This document shows, one piece after another, positions 45,480-56,151 of a DNA stretch of 64,000 nt (position 1 is the first letter of the stretch; each line of letters begins with the position of its first letter). A program made the translations under genes and the position numbers. The DNA is from Lantana camara (taxonomy: Eukaryota; Streptophyta; Magnoliopsida; Lamiales; Verbenaceae): positions 99,296,001 through 99,360,000 of the forward strand of contig CM074858.1 of assembly GCA_037501455.1 (NCBI GenBank), read 5' to 3'. Under the pieces are notes generated by a model. The model had not been told where the DNA came from. It ran no database searches and saw only the letters and a list, made by a program, of their open reading frames with translations.

Positions 45480-48400
45480 ATGGTAACTGCGACAAGATCA
45501 GGAGCATTGAGAGAGAGAGGATCTCTTCCCCCCGTCAACGAGGAGAACCCGGAAGGCAACGTCCCCGCCGGGGAAGTAAACCCCCCAGCTGCAGGAAACG
45601 GGGGCGAGAACACAGAACCCACAGGGGCAAATCTCCAGTTAGGAGGAAATGTCGGGGGAGGACCTAGCACCGTTGTTCCTCCAGCAGCTCCCACCGCCCA
45701 TGCTTCCTATCCGTACACCGGGATGTATCCCATGGCCATGCCACCTCCGGGATACTCGTTCATGCAGCCAGGGCTGATGCCCGGAGTGTTACCGGCGATC
45801 CAGCCTTACCAGGTGGGGACTCTGAATCTCCCCACATCGTTACCAAGGGAGATACAAGGGGTGGAGATGCCCCAAGTTACAGCCCAACAACTCCAGGCGC
45901 TGTATGCGCAGTGCGAGATCCAGGCCGTTCAGAATGCCTGGGAGCATTTCACGGCCGCATACTTCCCCTCTCAGGCTGGCGCTCGTCCGGCCCCACCACT
46001 TGGCGGGCTCCCCGCGCATCCTTTAACAATGGCCCAGAACGCGTTGAGGGCACAGCAACCTCTCCAACCACCGAATCCGGAGAATGAAGCCCCACCGAGG
46101 GTCCAACCTGAACGACCTGTGGGAGGAGATGAGAGGGCCCCTCGAAATGAGGTGGCCGGAGAAAATGAAGAGGTCCAGTCAAGGGCCGCAAGGAGGGCAA
46201 ACCGCAGAAATGACGGTGACCCTCAGCTAGCAGCTGTGCAGGATCAGATACGAGGGCTCCAAAACGTGGTAGAGCAGCTCTCTCGAGCGCGGTCTCACGC
46301 TTCCCGCGATGGGGGCGAGAGGTCCAAGGCCAGAGACGCTCGGCGACCACGTAGCCCCGTTTCCCACCGAAGAAGAGAGGCCAGCTATGAAGACCCCGAC
46401 GAGCGAGATTATCGGATCATGGCGGGCGATTCCCCTCTCATCGAGGAAGTCCTGATGACCCGCGCAGGGAAGGGTAAAATTCCCTCATCAGTCAATAGAT
46501 ACGATGGAACTACAGACCCATCCGAGCACCTGGACCATTTCGTGCACCTGATGCACCTTTATGACCATCCAGACAACTACTGGGCCAAGGTGTTTGTCAC
46601 CTCCCTCACAGGAATGGCCCAAGAATGGTACAAAAAGCTCCCCCCGCGCTCAATCAGAGGATATTATGACCTGACGGACGCCTTTGTCAGCCACTTCAAC
46701 TCGCTAAAAGCGCCTGCCCCGGCCGCGACCGCTCTTTATAGCCTGGTCCAAGGGCCGAACGAGACCCTCAGATCCTTCATGGGGAGGTTCAATAAAGAGA
46801 TCTTGCTGGTTGAAAAGCCCTCGATGGACTTTTTGAGACACGTTCTGTTTGGGGCCATCAACATGAAGCATTACGTCAGCAAGGAATTTGTGGAAGAAGT
46901 GGCCAAGAAGAAACCACGCTCGCTGATGGAAATTAGGGAGATTGCCGACTCCTTCTTTACCCTCGAGGATATGTACATAGCGAGGGATCAGAAGATGGCC
47001 AATGCCCCTCGAGCCAACAGAGCCCACGAGGACAAAGTGGAACCCCACCGGAGTCATCGCCGCAGCCCAATACCCGCTCGCCGTCATTCCTCTCCTCCGC
47101 GGAGGCTCGAGCGTGTCCCCCTCAACCGCCCAATTGCAGAAGTTTATTCCCTGGCGGACCAGAAGTTGTTCAAAAGGCCACCCAAGCTAAGAGAGACCGA
47201 GGCTCAAAGGCGCTCGGGGAAGTATTGTGCTTTCCATAAGCAGAAAGGGCATGACACTAACGAATGCCGTCAGCTGGAGAAGGAGATTCAACGGCTGATT
47301 GCTGGGGGGCACCTCAAGGAGTTTGTAAAAGCACTGGAAGGGTATGACGAACATTGCGCAGGACGGGCGCTCGAAAGAAGAAGAAGCCGCTCACGTTCCC
47401 GGAGTCCTCGTCACCAACGCCCTGAAACCAGCGAGCGTAACAAAGGGAAAGGGGTAGATATGGAAAATCAACCCTTTGCAGTCATTCACATGATTGCGGG
47501 AGGCCCCTCGGGAGGCGACTCCAATGCTTCCCGCCGCCGCCACATACGGAGTTATAATCAAAGGCCGGCGCTCCCTCGCTCAGTGCTCTCCGTGGACAGC
47601 TCACCGCGCTCAAAAGAGGATGATGTTATAGGGTTTACAGAGAAAGATCTTGAACACATTGTAACACCCCATGGGATAGGAAAAACCTCTGACTGTCCCA
47701 TGGTGGTTAGTTTAGACGTTCATAACCACACTGTAAAGAGGGTTTTATTTGATAGTGGAAGTTCTGTGAACGTTCTCCCTTACTCCACGTTTCAACAAAT
47801 GAATATAACAAACATCCCCCTCGAACCTCTCAGAACTGCCCTCGTAGGGTTTGGAGGCTCCGAGATCGTCCCTCGGGGACAAATTCGCTTGGCCACCTCT
47901 TTTGGTCGCGCCCCACAGCGAAAAACTCTGAGCGTCCTCTACACCGTCGTCGAGGTGGATCTTCCTTACAACATCATCATTGGGCGCCCAGCCCTCGTGG
48001 ATTTCAAGGCTGTAATTTCCACCTATCATCAGAAGGTCAAATTCCCAACCCCCGAGGGTACCGGAGAAATTTTGTGCAACGTCAAAGAAGCTTGGGAATG
48101 CTACATACTTTCGCTTCGGAGCCACAAGCCCAAACAATCCATTCAACCTGGGTCTACTAAGAAATCCGTTGATTTCCCAGAGTTAAATGAAGATGGCCCT
48201 GAGCGCAAAAGAGCCAAGCTGAACCGAAAAAAGAATAAAAAGAGGACAGCTGGAGATGTTCAGTGCTCGGAGAGTGGGCCACCGGGGGCCGTCGACGGCT
48301 CTTCCTCAGAAAACGAGGGTGATGAGCCCAAGAATACTCTCACTGGAAAGAAACGAGCGTTAGAAGCACCAAGGCCGGAGGTTCGGATTGAACCCACTGA

Positions 48401-51400
48401 GGAGTTTTTAACCGTCGAATTGGAGCCTGGAAATCCGGACAAAACAACCCAGATTGGCTCGAGCCTGGATGGGCCCTCGCAAGTTTTGATGATCGATTTC
48501 CTAAGGGAGAATCTTGACGTTTTCGCGTGGAAAGCTTCTGACCTCACCGGAATAGATCCGAGCGTCATTGTCCACAGGTTGAACGTGGATCCAAGCTTCA
48601 AGCCCATCAAACAGAAGAAGAGGGACGTTCATGGATTCAGGAAACGGGTCATCGAAGAAGAAGTTAATAAACTGCTTGACGCTCAGTATATTGAGGAGAT
48701 CTTATATCCGGAATGGCTCTGCAATGTGGTGCTCGTTCCAAAGAGCGCCAATAAATGGCGCATGTGCAACGACTTCACAGATCTTAACAAAGCGTGCCCA
48801 AAAGATCATTACCCACTACCGAGGATCGATCAGTTAGTAGATTCTACAGCCGGATGTGAACTCATGAGTATGATGGACGCCTTTCAAGGATATTATCAAA
48901 TCTTTATGGCGCCCGAGGATCGCCCCAAGACTGCGTTTATTGTGCACTTAGGTGTTTACTGTTTCAAGGTCATGCCCTTCGGGCTCAAAAATGCGGGAGC
49001 GACTTATCAACGCCTTGTCAATAGGATGTTCGAGCGCGAGATTGGAAAATCTATGGAGGTATATGTGGATGATATGATAGTCAAGAGTGAGCGCCAACAC
49101 TCCCATCTGGAAGATCTCAAGCAGACTTTCGACATCCTTCGGCGTTACGGAATGAAGTTGAATCCCTCGAAATGCACCTTTGGCGTTCGAGGAGGTAAGT
49201 TCCTGGGGTACATGGTTAGTCAACGTGGCATAGAGGCAAACCCCGAGAAGATTAGAGCCATCCTGGACATACCCTCCCCTCGTAATCTGAGAGAGGTCCA
49301 GGTGCTCGTGGGAAAGATCATTTCACTAAATAGGTTCATCTCCCGCTCAGCGGACCGGAACTTGCCCTTCTTTAAAGTTTTGCGCAACGCTCGAAACTTT
49401 TCCTGGAACGAGGAGTGCGAAAAGGCCTTACAGAGCATGAAACAGTACTTGACGAGCGCGCCTCTGCTGACCAAACCGGTCCCGGGGGAAATCCTGTTTA
49501 TCTATCTATCAGTTTCTTTAGAAGCCACGAGCGCTGTCCTCGTAGCAATCCGCGAGCGTAAGCATATGCCGGTATATTACCTGAGCAAGACTTTACAGGG
49601 GGCCGAGAAAAGATACTTGGAAATTGAGAAATTTGCCTTTGCGCTCGTTAACGCATCCCGAAGGTTGAGGCCATATTTTCAAGCTCACTCCATCACAGTG
49701 CTTACAGATCAACCACTCAAGCAAGTGCTATCCAAACCGGATGTTTCGGGAAGGTTAATTAAGTGGGCAATTGAACTCAGTCAGTTTGATATCTCCTTCG
49801 AGCCTCGTACAGCCATCCAGGCTCAGGCCGTGGCCGATCTATTGGTAGAACGTTTCAATTTGGAGAGTGGGCCACCGGCGGACGAAGGTTTATGGCTTTT
49901 GCACACAGATGGCTCCTCGACCTCACAAGGGGGCGGTGCTGGGGTGACCCTCAGGGATCCCCTAGGAGCAGAAGTTGACTACGCAATCAAACTGGCATTT
50001 CAAGTCACCAACAATGAAGCTGAATATGAGGCCCTCATCCAAGGGCTCAGGATTGCGCTCCAAAATGGGGCCGCTCGTGTCACAGCATATGTTGATTCGC
50101 AGTTGATCGCGAGTCAAATTGATGGTAGTTATGAGGCTCGAGAAGCCACCATGGCACGGTACCTATCGAGCGCCAAGGAGGAGATAGCGAAGTTCAAGGA
50201 ATTCCATCTTTTGCAAATTCCGAGGGCGGAAAACGAACACGCTGACGCTCTTTCGAAGTTTGCGTCCGCCCTAGATGGCCATGATGAGCGCGCTGTTACA
50301 TTTTTGAGAACGGAGGAGCCGTTGATAAGTAAAGGGGAACCTCCAAAAGAGGTGCACATGATTGACCCCTCCGAGCCTTGCTGGCTTGACGAAATTGTCA
50401 GATTCCTACGGGATGGAACATGCCCGAGCGACAAAGTCGAAGCTCGGAAGATCAAAAGCAAGGCCCCTCGTTTCTCGTTGGATACTGAGGGTAGATTGTT
50501 CAAGCGATCCTTCCAGGGCCCGCCGTTGAAATGTCTGAGACCCTCGCAAGCTAAAGAAGTTTTAGAGCATGTACACGGTGGAAGTTGTGGAAACCACTCG
50601 GGCGGACGAATCTTGGCGAAGAAAATCTTAAGAAGTGGATTTTATTGGCCCTCGCTATTGCAGGATGCCATTGAATATTCCAAGAAGTGTCCCAAGTGCC
50701 AGTTCCATTCCAACACTCCTCAGCTGCCGGCAGCTCAAATGATTCCTATCGATGTTTCGTGGCCCTTTGATCAATGGGGCATTGATATCGTGGGACCTCT
50801 CCCAATGGCGGTAGGGCAAAAGAAGTTCGTAATACTTGCTGTGGATTATTTCACCAAATGGGCTGAGGCAGAAGCGGTCGCTAAGATAACGTTCAAAGTT
50901 GTAAGGGATTTCATTTGGAAGAATATCATCTGCAGATACGGCATCCCGAGGGTGCTCATTTCAGATAACGGTTCCCAGTTTATCGCTGCAGACACGCGGG
51001 ATTGGTGCTATGAATTAGGGATCGAGCAACGATTCACTTCCGTGGGTCACCCTCAAGCTAATGGTCAGGCTGAAGTGACCAACCGAACCATACTCCAGCA
51101 CTTGAAAACAATGCTCGAGAGTAAGAAAGGAGAATGGGCTGAAGAGCTTCAGGGAGCTCTATGGGCTTACCGTACTACACCACGAGCGGCAACGGGGGAA
51201 ACCCCTTATTCCCTCGTGTACGGATCCGAGGCCATGATACCTGCGGAGATTGCACAAGAATCCGCACGCGTAGCCTATTTCGAGCCTACGGTCAACAACG
51301 CCAATAGAGCGCTCGAGTTAGATTTGCTGGATGAAAGAAGGAATTCTGCGTGGGCACGCATTCACAAATACAAAGCAACCGTCGCCCGCCAGTACAACAA

Positions 51401-51611
51401 ACGTGTTAAAGAAAGGACTTTCCAGCTAGGGGACTTGGTCCTCAAAAAAGTCGAAGTCTCAAAACACGTAGGTAAGTTGGACCCTAATTGGGAAGGCCCC
51501 TTCAAAATCATTCAAGTGCGTGCGAATAACACCTACTTACTAGAAACTTTGCAAGGCGAGCGTCTTCCTAGGCCATGGAATGCATGTAACCTTAGAAGGT
51601 TCTACGTGTAA
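45480..51611 (+). CDS. Tat-lineage gag-pol polyprotein (2043 aa), intact
   Basis: Encodes particle protein and replication enzymes of the retrotransposon in one frame. In order: a proline-rich N-terminus; gag core around residues 330-520 (MAQEWYKKLPPRSI near 378); a zinc-knuckle-like CAFHKQKGHDTNEC near 582; protease LFDSGSSVNVLP near 755; RT with YVDDMIVKS near 1195; a first RNase H with LTDQPLKQVL near 1407; a second, archaeal-type RNase H (HTDGSS near 1475, NNEAEYEAL near 1511, YVDSQL near 1537, HADALSKFAS near 1588); integrase zinc domain (HVHGGSCGNH...CPKC, about 1697-1738); and DDE core (WGIDIVGP near 1766, ISDNGSQF near 1827, HPQANGQAEVTNRT near 1858). No chromodomain. The first ATG lies about 100 bp after the LTR. 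The dual RNase H is the hallmark of the Tat group. No stop or frameshift. Confidence 0.95.
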   Translation: MVTATRSGALRERGSLPPVNEENPEGNVPAGEVNPPAAGNGGENTEPTGANLQLGGNVGGGPSTVVPPAAPTAHASYPYTGMYPMAMPPPGYSFMQPGLMPGVLPAIQPYQVGTLNLPTSLPREIQGVEMPQVTAQQLQALYAQCEIQAVQNAWEHFTAAYFPSQAGARPAPPLGGLPAHPLTMAQNALRAQQPLQPPNPENEAPPRVQPERPVGGDERAPRNEVAGENEEVQSRAARRANRRNDGDPQLAAVQDQIRGLQNVVEQLSRARSHASRDGGERSKARDARRPRSPVSHRRREASYEDPDERDYRIMAGDSPLIEEVLMTRAGKGKIPSSVNRYDGTTDPSEHLDHFVHLMHLYDHPDNYWAKVFVTSLTGMAQEWYKKLPPRSIRGYYDLTDAFVSHFNSLKAPAPAATALYSLVQGPNETLRSFMGRFNKEILLVEKPSMDFLRHVLFGAINMKHYVSKEFVEEVAKKKPRSLMEIREIADSFFTLEDMYIARDQKMANAPRANRAHEDKVEPHRSHRRSPIPARRHSSPPRRLERVPLNRPIAEVYSLADQKLFKRPPKLRETEAQRRSGKYCAFHKQKGHDTNECRQLEKEIQRLIAGGHLKEFVKALEGYDEHCAGRALERRRSRSRSRSPRHQRPETSERNKGKGVDMENQPFAVIHMIAGGPSGGDSNASRRRHIRSYNQRPALPRSVLSVDSSPRSKEDDVIGFTEKDLEHIVTPHGIGKTSDCPMVVSLDVHNHTVKRVLFDSGSSVNVLPYSTFQQMNITNIPLEPLRTALVGFGGSEIVPRGQIRLATSFGRAPQRKTLSVLYTVVEVDLPYNIIIGRPALVDFKAVISTYHQKVKFPTPEGTGEILCNVKEAWECYILSLRSHKPKQSIQPGSTKKSVDFPELNEDGPERKRAKLNRKKNKKRTAGDVQCSESGPPGAVDGSSSENEGDEPKNTLTGKKRALEAPRPEVRIEPTEEFLTVELEPGNPDKTTQIGSSLDGPSQVLMIDFLRENLDVFAWKASDLTGIDPSVIVHRLNVDPSFKPIKQKKRDVHGFRKRVIEEEVNKLLDAQYIEEILYPEWLCNVVLVPKSANKWRMCNDFTDLNKACPKDHYPLPRIDQLVDSTAGCELMSMMDAFQGYYQIFMAPEDRPKTAFIVHLGVYCFKVMPFGLKNAGATYQRLVNRMFEREIGKSMEVYVDDMIVKSERQHSHLEDLKQTFDILRRYGMKLNPSKCTFGVRGGKFLGYMVSQRGIEANPEKIRAILDIPSPRNLREVQVLVGKIISLNRFISRSADRNLPFFKVLRNARNFSWNEECEKALQSMKQYLTSAPLLTKPVPGEILFIYLSVSLEATSAVLVAIRERKHMPVYYLSKTLQGAEKRYLEIEKFAFALVNASRRLRPYFQAHSITVLTDQPLKQVLSKPDVSGRLIKWAIELSQFDISFEPRTAIQAQAVADLLVERFNLESGPPADEGLWLLHTDGSSTSQGGGAGVTLRDPLGAEVDYAIKLAFQVTNNEAEYEALIQGLRIALQNGAARVTAYVDSQLIASQIDGSYEAREATMARYLSSAKEEIAKFKEFHLLQIPRAENEHADALSKFASALDGHDERAVTFLRTEEPLISKGEPPKEVHMIDPSEPCWLDEIVRFLRDGTCPSDKVEARKIKSKAPRFSLDTEGRLFKRSFQGPPLKCLRPSQAKEVLEHVHGGSCGNHSGGRILAKKILRSGFYWPSLLQDAIEYSKKCPKCQFHSNTPQLPAAQMIPIDVSWPFDQWGIDIVGPLPMAVGQKKFVILAVDYFTKWAEAEAVAKITFKVVRDFIWKNIICRYGIPRVLISDNGSQFIAADTRDWCYELGIEQRFTSVGHPQANGQAEVTNRTILQHLKTMLESKKGEWAEELQGALWAYRTTPRAATGETPYSLVYGSEAMIPAEIAQESARVAYFEPTVNNANRALELDLLDERRNSAWARIHKYKATVARQYNKRVKERTFQLGDLVLKKVEVSKHVGKLDPNWEGPFKIIQVRANNTYLLETLQGERLPRPWNACNLRRFYV

Positions 51612-52699
51612 ACTTCAACCTCTTTGTAATAGCCCGTCCGCGGCAGGAAATGTTTTTCTTTGATGAAAAGCGTGTTGTAACAATTCCCAAGAATGCATTT
51701 ATATAACAGTAAGTATTTAATTCTTTGTTTTTGTTATCTATTTGTTCTCTTATTTGATCAAGTGATTCGAGCGTCAAAAGGCCTACTCCGTGTTGAGCAT
51801 CCTCCACGTCGAACAGTCTACGCAATACATCAATTATTTCAAAACTACGCTGTCCAAGGTGTTGATATTCATCCACCTATAACAATTTGAGCGATTTGTA
51901 AGAACAAATCCTAAAAAATGAGCGCGTCGGACAGCGGGGAGTGCAACGCTCAACTTACGCCAGCTGAGCGCTCATCGCTCCAGTTTGTGCCCGTAAGAAC
52001 CCCCTCTGACCCTCATCCAATTGGGTAAGAGCACGCTCGTAAATAGTGAATGCCACTAACACTACAGCTACGCTCGTTTTAACCCTTACTGAGCCTACCC
52101 TACGGGCCAAATGTCTACGGCCGACACTCAACTGAATCTTTAGGAATTTCCTAAATTAAAATTCAAGCCTCAAGAAGAATACAACCAGGGAATATTCGTA
52201 AGGAATCCCCCTCGCGCCTGTATTTCCTCAAAGGTTTTCTAAGTCCAAATACACAGTTCATTTCCACTATGGCCAGGGAACCCTCCTAAGGGTCACCCTC
52301 GCGCCCATACTTACAATAAGCCAACCGCCTGTTGTCGCGAGCATCTAAACTTAATATGCATGGTGATGAGTGTCAGAGGACCGTTGTAAAAGACGCCCTG
52401 GCCCACTTACACACTTAACTCAAACGCTCGAACAAGCAGATATCAATATGGAAGCGGTATGCACAATGGAATAGTGTCATTCATCATTTGAAAGCAAATA
52501 AGACAACATCCAGACATCCAGATATTCAGATATTTAAAAACGAAAGAAGTCCGAGGATAAAATTGTTCATAAGGAAAGAGTTAAAATACAAGATTAAAAT
52601 TGTTCATAAAGGAAGATTTGAATACAAGATTAAAGTTGTTCGTAGAGGGGAAGAGGCATTCGAGCGAACAAGAGCAAGAGGATGGCAGTCTTGGAAGCT
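51612..52699. other. Spacer between gag-pol and the convergent antisense gene
   Basis: About 1.1 kb without convincing reading frames. It holds related phrases (CCCCCTCGCGCCTGTATTTCCTC near 52208 and CACCCTCGCGCCCATACTTAC near 52296). 52555-52640 carries two to three copies of a roughly 43-bp unit (ATACAAGATTAAAATTGTTC). The 3' ends of both transcripts must lie here. Confidence 0.6.
52555..52640. repeat. 43-bp tandem repeat
   Basis: GTTCATAAGGAAAGAGTTAAAATACAAGATTAAAATT is followed by GTTCATAAAGGAAGATTTGAATACAAGATTAAAGTT and a partial third copy, just downstream of the antisense gene's stop. Confidence 0.75.
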
Positions 52700-55570
52700 T
52701 CACTGGGCCGGAGCGTCAGGCTCAGGGGGGGCGGTCGAAAGGGGAACTGGAGCCAGTACGTTAGCATCAGAGGTATGGTCCTCGCCTGGTTCATCCGCCT
52801 CCGCTACGTCCATAAGAGTGCCCTCATCTTCAATCAAGAAAGGCTCAGGATCCCTCCGGTTTGCGGCAATAAACTCCCTCTGGAGCGTTTCCACCAACTC
52901 CTGATACTCGGGCTCCGCCAGGCTTTCCGAGGGGTCCTCCTCCTGAACCATGGGCTCACCATTCTCGTCGAGATCCATGCGGAGGCGAGCGTCGGATCGA
53001 GCGCTTTCTGGGGCCAGCCCAAACTTCACCATCTGCCCAATCGCTTTATGGAAGAAGCGACGAGCGTTGTCAAAACACTGGATATTGGCCGCAAACACAA
53101 ATGCCTTGGAGCGCACGAATTTCTTCACAGCCTCCCAAGATACCTTCGCCTCCAAGCCCTGTATTTTGCCCTGCAAATCAGCGAAGGCCTTGTTGGCTGC
53201 CTCGTTCTGGCGGGTGCTTTCCGCTAGCTGCTCCCCCAATTCCACATTTTGAGCCCTCAGCTGGTCTCGCTCCTCCTTCATTTTCTTGTGACGCTCGTCG
53301 AGGGTAAGGTAGGCCTCGTCCGTCTTTCGAAGGTTCTCCCTCGCTTGGTCCAAATCACGTTGGGTTGTGGTCAGTTGAGCGTGGAGGTTGTTGTAATCCT
53401 CTTGCAGTTGGACCGGGTCAGAGACGCGCAGCAACTTCTTGTACTTGGCTTTATGATCAGAGTATGCTTGCGCTCGCCCTTGCAAGTTTTTCAGCCTCGG
53501 GATTACCTCCTGGAAGCAATAAACGAGGGTCATAGCCCGTATATGGAAGGAAGAAAAGAAGATTTGATATAGAGGAATAAAGAATTACCGTCAAAAGGAC
53601 GTGGCATGCGTCATCCGCAACGCGAGCGGCATCATAATTGTTCAGCTTGTCATGATCGCCGGAAAATTGTAGTTTTCCAACGATGTCAGAGACAAGGTTG
53701 ACAGAATAAGCGCTCTTCTTTAGGAGTACGGGGCCCTCGGTCCGCTGCCGCTTATAGCGAGAGTCACCCTTGCAGCCTATCTTCCAAAATACTTCATCCT
53801 CAGAAGATGAAGTGTCGCTGCCCTCGCCGCGGTGGCCCACGACCACCTCTTTACCCTTGCCTGAAATGGGGAGAGAGTCTGGCATCCTCTTTCTCTTCCC
53901 CTGACGGTCGGCACGGAGGATCTCGTGGATACGGACAGGCTCACCCGAGCGGTTCCGTGACCCGCTGGAACTGAGGGAAATTGGGCCCACGGGGGCAGCC
54001 GGCGGAGGAGTGGCCTCGCGGGGACCCTCCAGCGTTAAGTCCTCGATTGGGCCCCTCGGAGGAACCCCATCTTCTGCACCCCCATGAGCGTGGCCTCGCC
54101 CGCGACCGGCCGCTCGGCGGTTTACCCTCGCCCTCGGGGGGCGGTTCTGCTGCTGTTGCGGCTGTTGGGGGTCAACTGCGGGTCCTTGGGCGCCCAACAT
54201 CCGTGAAAGGGCCTCAGCATTCATCCCTCGTGAGAGTATTTGGACACCTGTAAATGAAGGGGAACGAGCGTCAGAAGAAAGGTTGTTTGAACTGTATGAA
54301 CAAGGAAACATAGATAATTGCTGGTCAGAGAACTATTCTAAAGGTTAGAGGTGTTAGTTCCTAGAATCTAACCGTCGAGGGCCATGATGTCAGTAGGCGG
54401 GTGGAGTATCATTTCAGGGGGGCAGGATAATCCGTATCGGAACAACACCCCTTCATTCTTCACTAAGGACTCCGCCTCAATCCACTTCTTTTCGGCCCTC
54501 ATCTCGAGCGCCAACCCCATCGCCCACTCCTCAAAATCCTTGTTCCTCATCCTCTCTCTAATCAGTGGACCCTCGCCATGAATCAGCCATTGTCGGTGAA
54601 CTCCAAAAATTCCCCCGGGAGCCCCCACGAAAAAATATTTTTCCTTCCAGTGCTCGCCATATGAAGAAGATGGAGAATTTATCATCTTAAAGCCTGATTT
54701 GGCCTGAGCGTAGTAAAATCCATCTGTGGGCGACGAGCGTGGTGAGCGGGCCGCTTGGATCAAGCTGTCAAAATTGATGATCGAGGGTGCTTTGCCCAAG
54801 GCCTTCATCGTTATTATAAACGTGTTGATTAGGGCTATGCCGTTGGGAAGAATTTGTGAAGGGCAAAGCCCTAAGTGCTGGTAAATGTTGGCGGCTTCGC
54901 GAGCGATGGGAAACCTCAGACCCCCAGCAAGAACGGCATCCCAGTATACAGTCAACATCCCGGGCGGTGGTAGATTGGCTCTTTCTCCCTCCTCCGGGAG
55001 CCTCATGGGAAACACGGCTTCATCCCAATATGCCTTCGCCCTCAACTCATCCAAGTCACCGAGGGTCAGAATACTCTCAATTTCATCCGGAGACCTGTCA
55101 GTCTGATGGCGGTTGTCTTGCCTTACTCGAGTGACAGGCTCCTTGCCTCTCCTGTGACGCCTCCTGGGGGGTTCAGCCTCGAATGGACGCCCAGATGGTC
55201 CCGCTTCATTCTCGGGAGCCGCCATCGCTACTGTGATCCTGTGATCTTGGGGTCTCACAGCACTGTTCAAAACTGGGAGGGCTCTTTCCCCTTGTCTCAT
55301 CATCTCCATCACATTACCCATCTCCTCAAAAAGATCTTCCTGCTCACCGGGAACACGCTCGTCTATCCCTTGAACAACAGCGTTCACCTCTTCCTCCCCG
55401 GCATCAACTGGAGCCTGGGCCACCGATATAGCCATAGGAATACCTCCAACTGGGTGCGCCCTAGTTAGGGGAACGGCCACGGGAACATCCCCATGAGGAG
55501 AAGAGCTCCCCACAGACATCTCCTCAATCTCCCGCACATAATCATCGGCTTGATTTCCGGCCATGGTCAA
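52700..55570 (-). CDS. Antisense three-exon gene of the Tat element (about 888 aa)
   Basis: An accessory gene opposite to gag-pol, function unknown. Exon 1 is 55570-54373, intron 1 54372-54248 (125 bp, GTTAGA...TTTACAG, phase 1), exon 2 54247-53589, intron 2 53588-53510 (79 bp, GTAATT...CTTCCAG, phase 0), exon 3 53509-52700. Each exon reads open through its splice site and meets a stop soon after, and phases fit at both junctions. Exon 1, about residues 205-365, resembles the plant 'putative gypsy type transposon' domain (Transposase_28, PF04195): LRFPIAREAANIYQHLGLCPSQ, GIFGVHRQWL. Exon 2 is Ser/Arg/Pro-rich. Exon 3 is a long predicted coiled coil (LQEDYNNLHAQLTTTQRDLD onward) with an acidic tail. 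Such antisense extra frames are known from Tat elements. The splice model is mine. Confidence 0.75.
53510..53588 (-). other. Predicted intron 2 of the antisense gene
   Basis: Minus strand ACG|GTAATTCTTTATTCC ... TTATTGCTTCCAG|GAG. It is 79 bp, T-rich and phase 0. The upstream frame is non-homologous once it reads into this stretch, and the coiled coil begins right after it. Confidence 0.7.
54248..54372 (-). other. Predicted intron 1 of the antisense gene
   Basis: Minus strand GACG|GTTAGATTC ... CTTCATTTACAG|GTGTCC. It is 125 bp and phase 1. In the unspliced sequence the frame stops at TAG two bases into the intron. Confidence 0.7.
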
Positions 55571-55845
55571 TTTTCAGTTTTTCGGAAATGGGACTTCTCA
55601 CAGAAAGATTAAGGGAGGATAAAGTTTCCAGGAACGAATTCAATGGTGGATAGCGGTTTTTCCCTCAAGGGTTTGTCTCACACAACCTAAAGCTAATGTT
55701 AGCGCAGGGGAAATAAAAAATAACCAGAAGTTTTTACCTAAGATGTGAAGAAGAAGAAACTCGCCGGAGCAAAGGGCTCTTGCAATGGATATGCTTGAAG
55801 GAAGTCTGAATGCGTGGAAAAAACTTCCAAAGCCCTGCAAACCCT

Positions 55846-55853
55846 TATTTATA
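55846..55853 (-). promoter_or_regulatory. TATA box of the antisense gene
   Basis: TATAAATA on the minus strand, about 280 bp upstream of the ATG at 55570. This would give a leader of about 250 nt. It lies in internal DNA, not in the LTR, so the gene has its own promoter. Confidence 0.6.
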
Positions 55854-55870
55854 GGGGAGATGGAACATGG

Positions 55871-56140
55871 ATTAGGTTTGAAAATTCAAAAAGGCAATCA
55901 TTTCCCGCCTGGGAAACCCCCCACTTTTGGTAACCGCCTCACGTCTCTCGGAGTCCACGCGCCCACGTCTCCACTCAGCATTAAATGCGGACTTGACAGC
56001 ATTTAATGCGATGTCAGTTGTGTCCGTTACAGAAGGCCAGCAGTCTCCTCGAGGGTAAGGCCCCGTCCCTCGGATATTTGAAGTTCAGAATTCACTCTTT
56101 ATAAATTCTACAGTACGCTCGATGCGATACTACAGAATTT
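55871..56140. other. Non-coding stretch before the 3' LTR
   Basis: Promoter-side DNA of the antisense gene. It contains GCATTTAATGCG-type palindromic words (55978-56009). No reading frame is supported. Confidence 0.5.
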
Positions 56141-56151
56141 GGGGGGCAAAA
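56141..56151 (+). promoter_or_regulatory. Polypurine tract of the Tat element
   Basis: GGGGGGCAAAA directly before the 3' LTR start at 56152. A single C interrupts the purines. Confidence 0.75.

Noticed and set aside
45949..50503. Several minus-strand frames of 84-133 codons opposite gag-pol
   Set aside because: Shadow frames of a GC-rich coding sequence; they overlap conserved enzyme domains.
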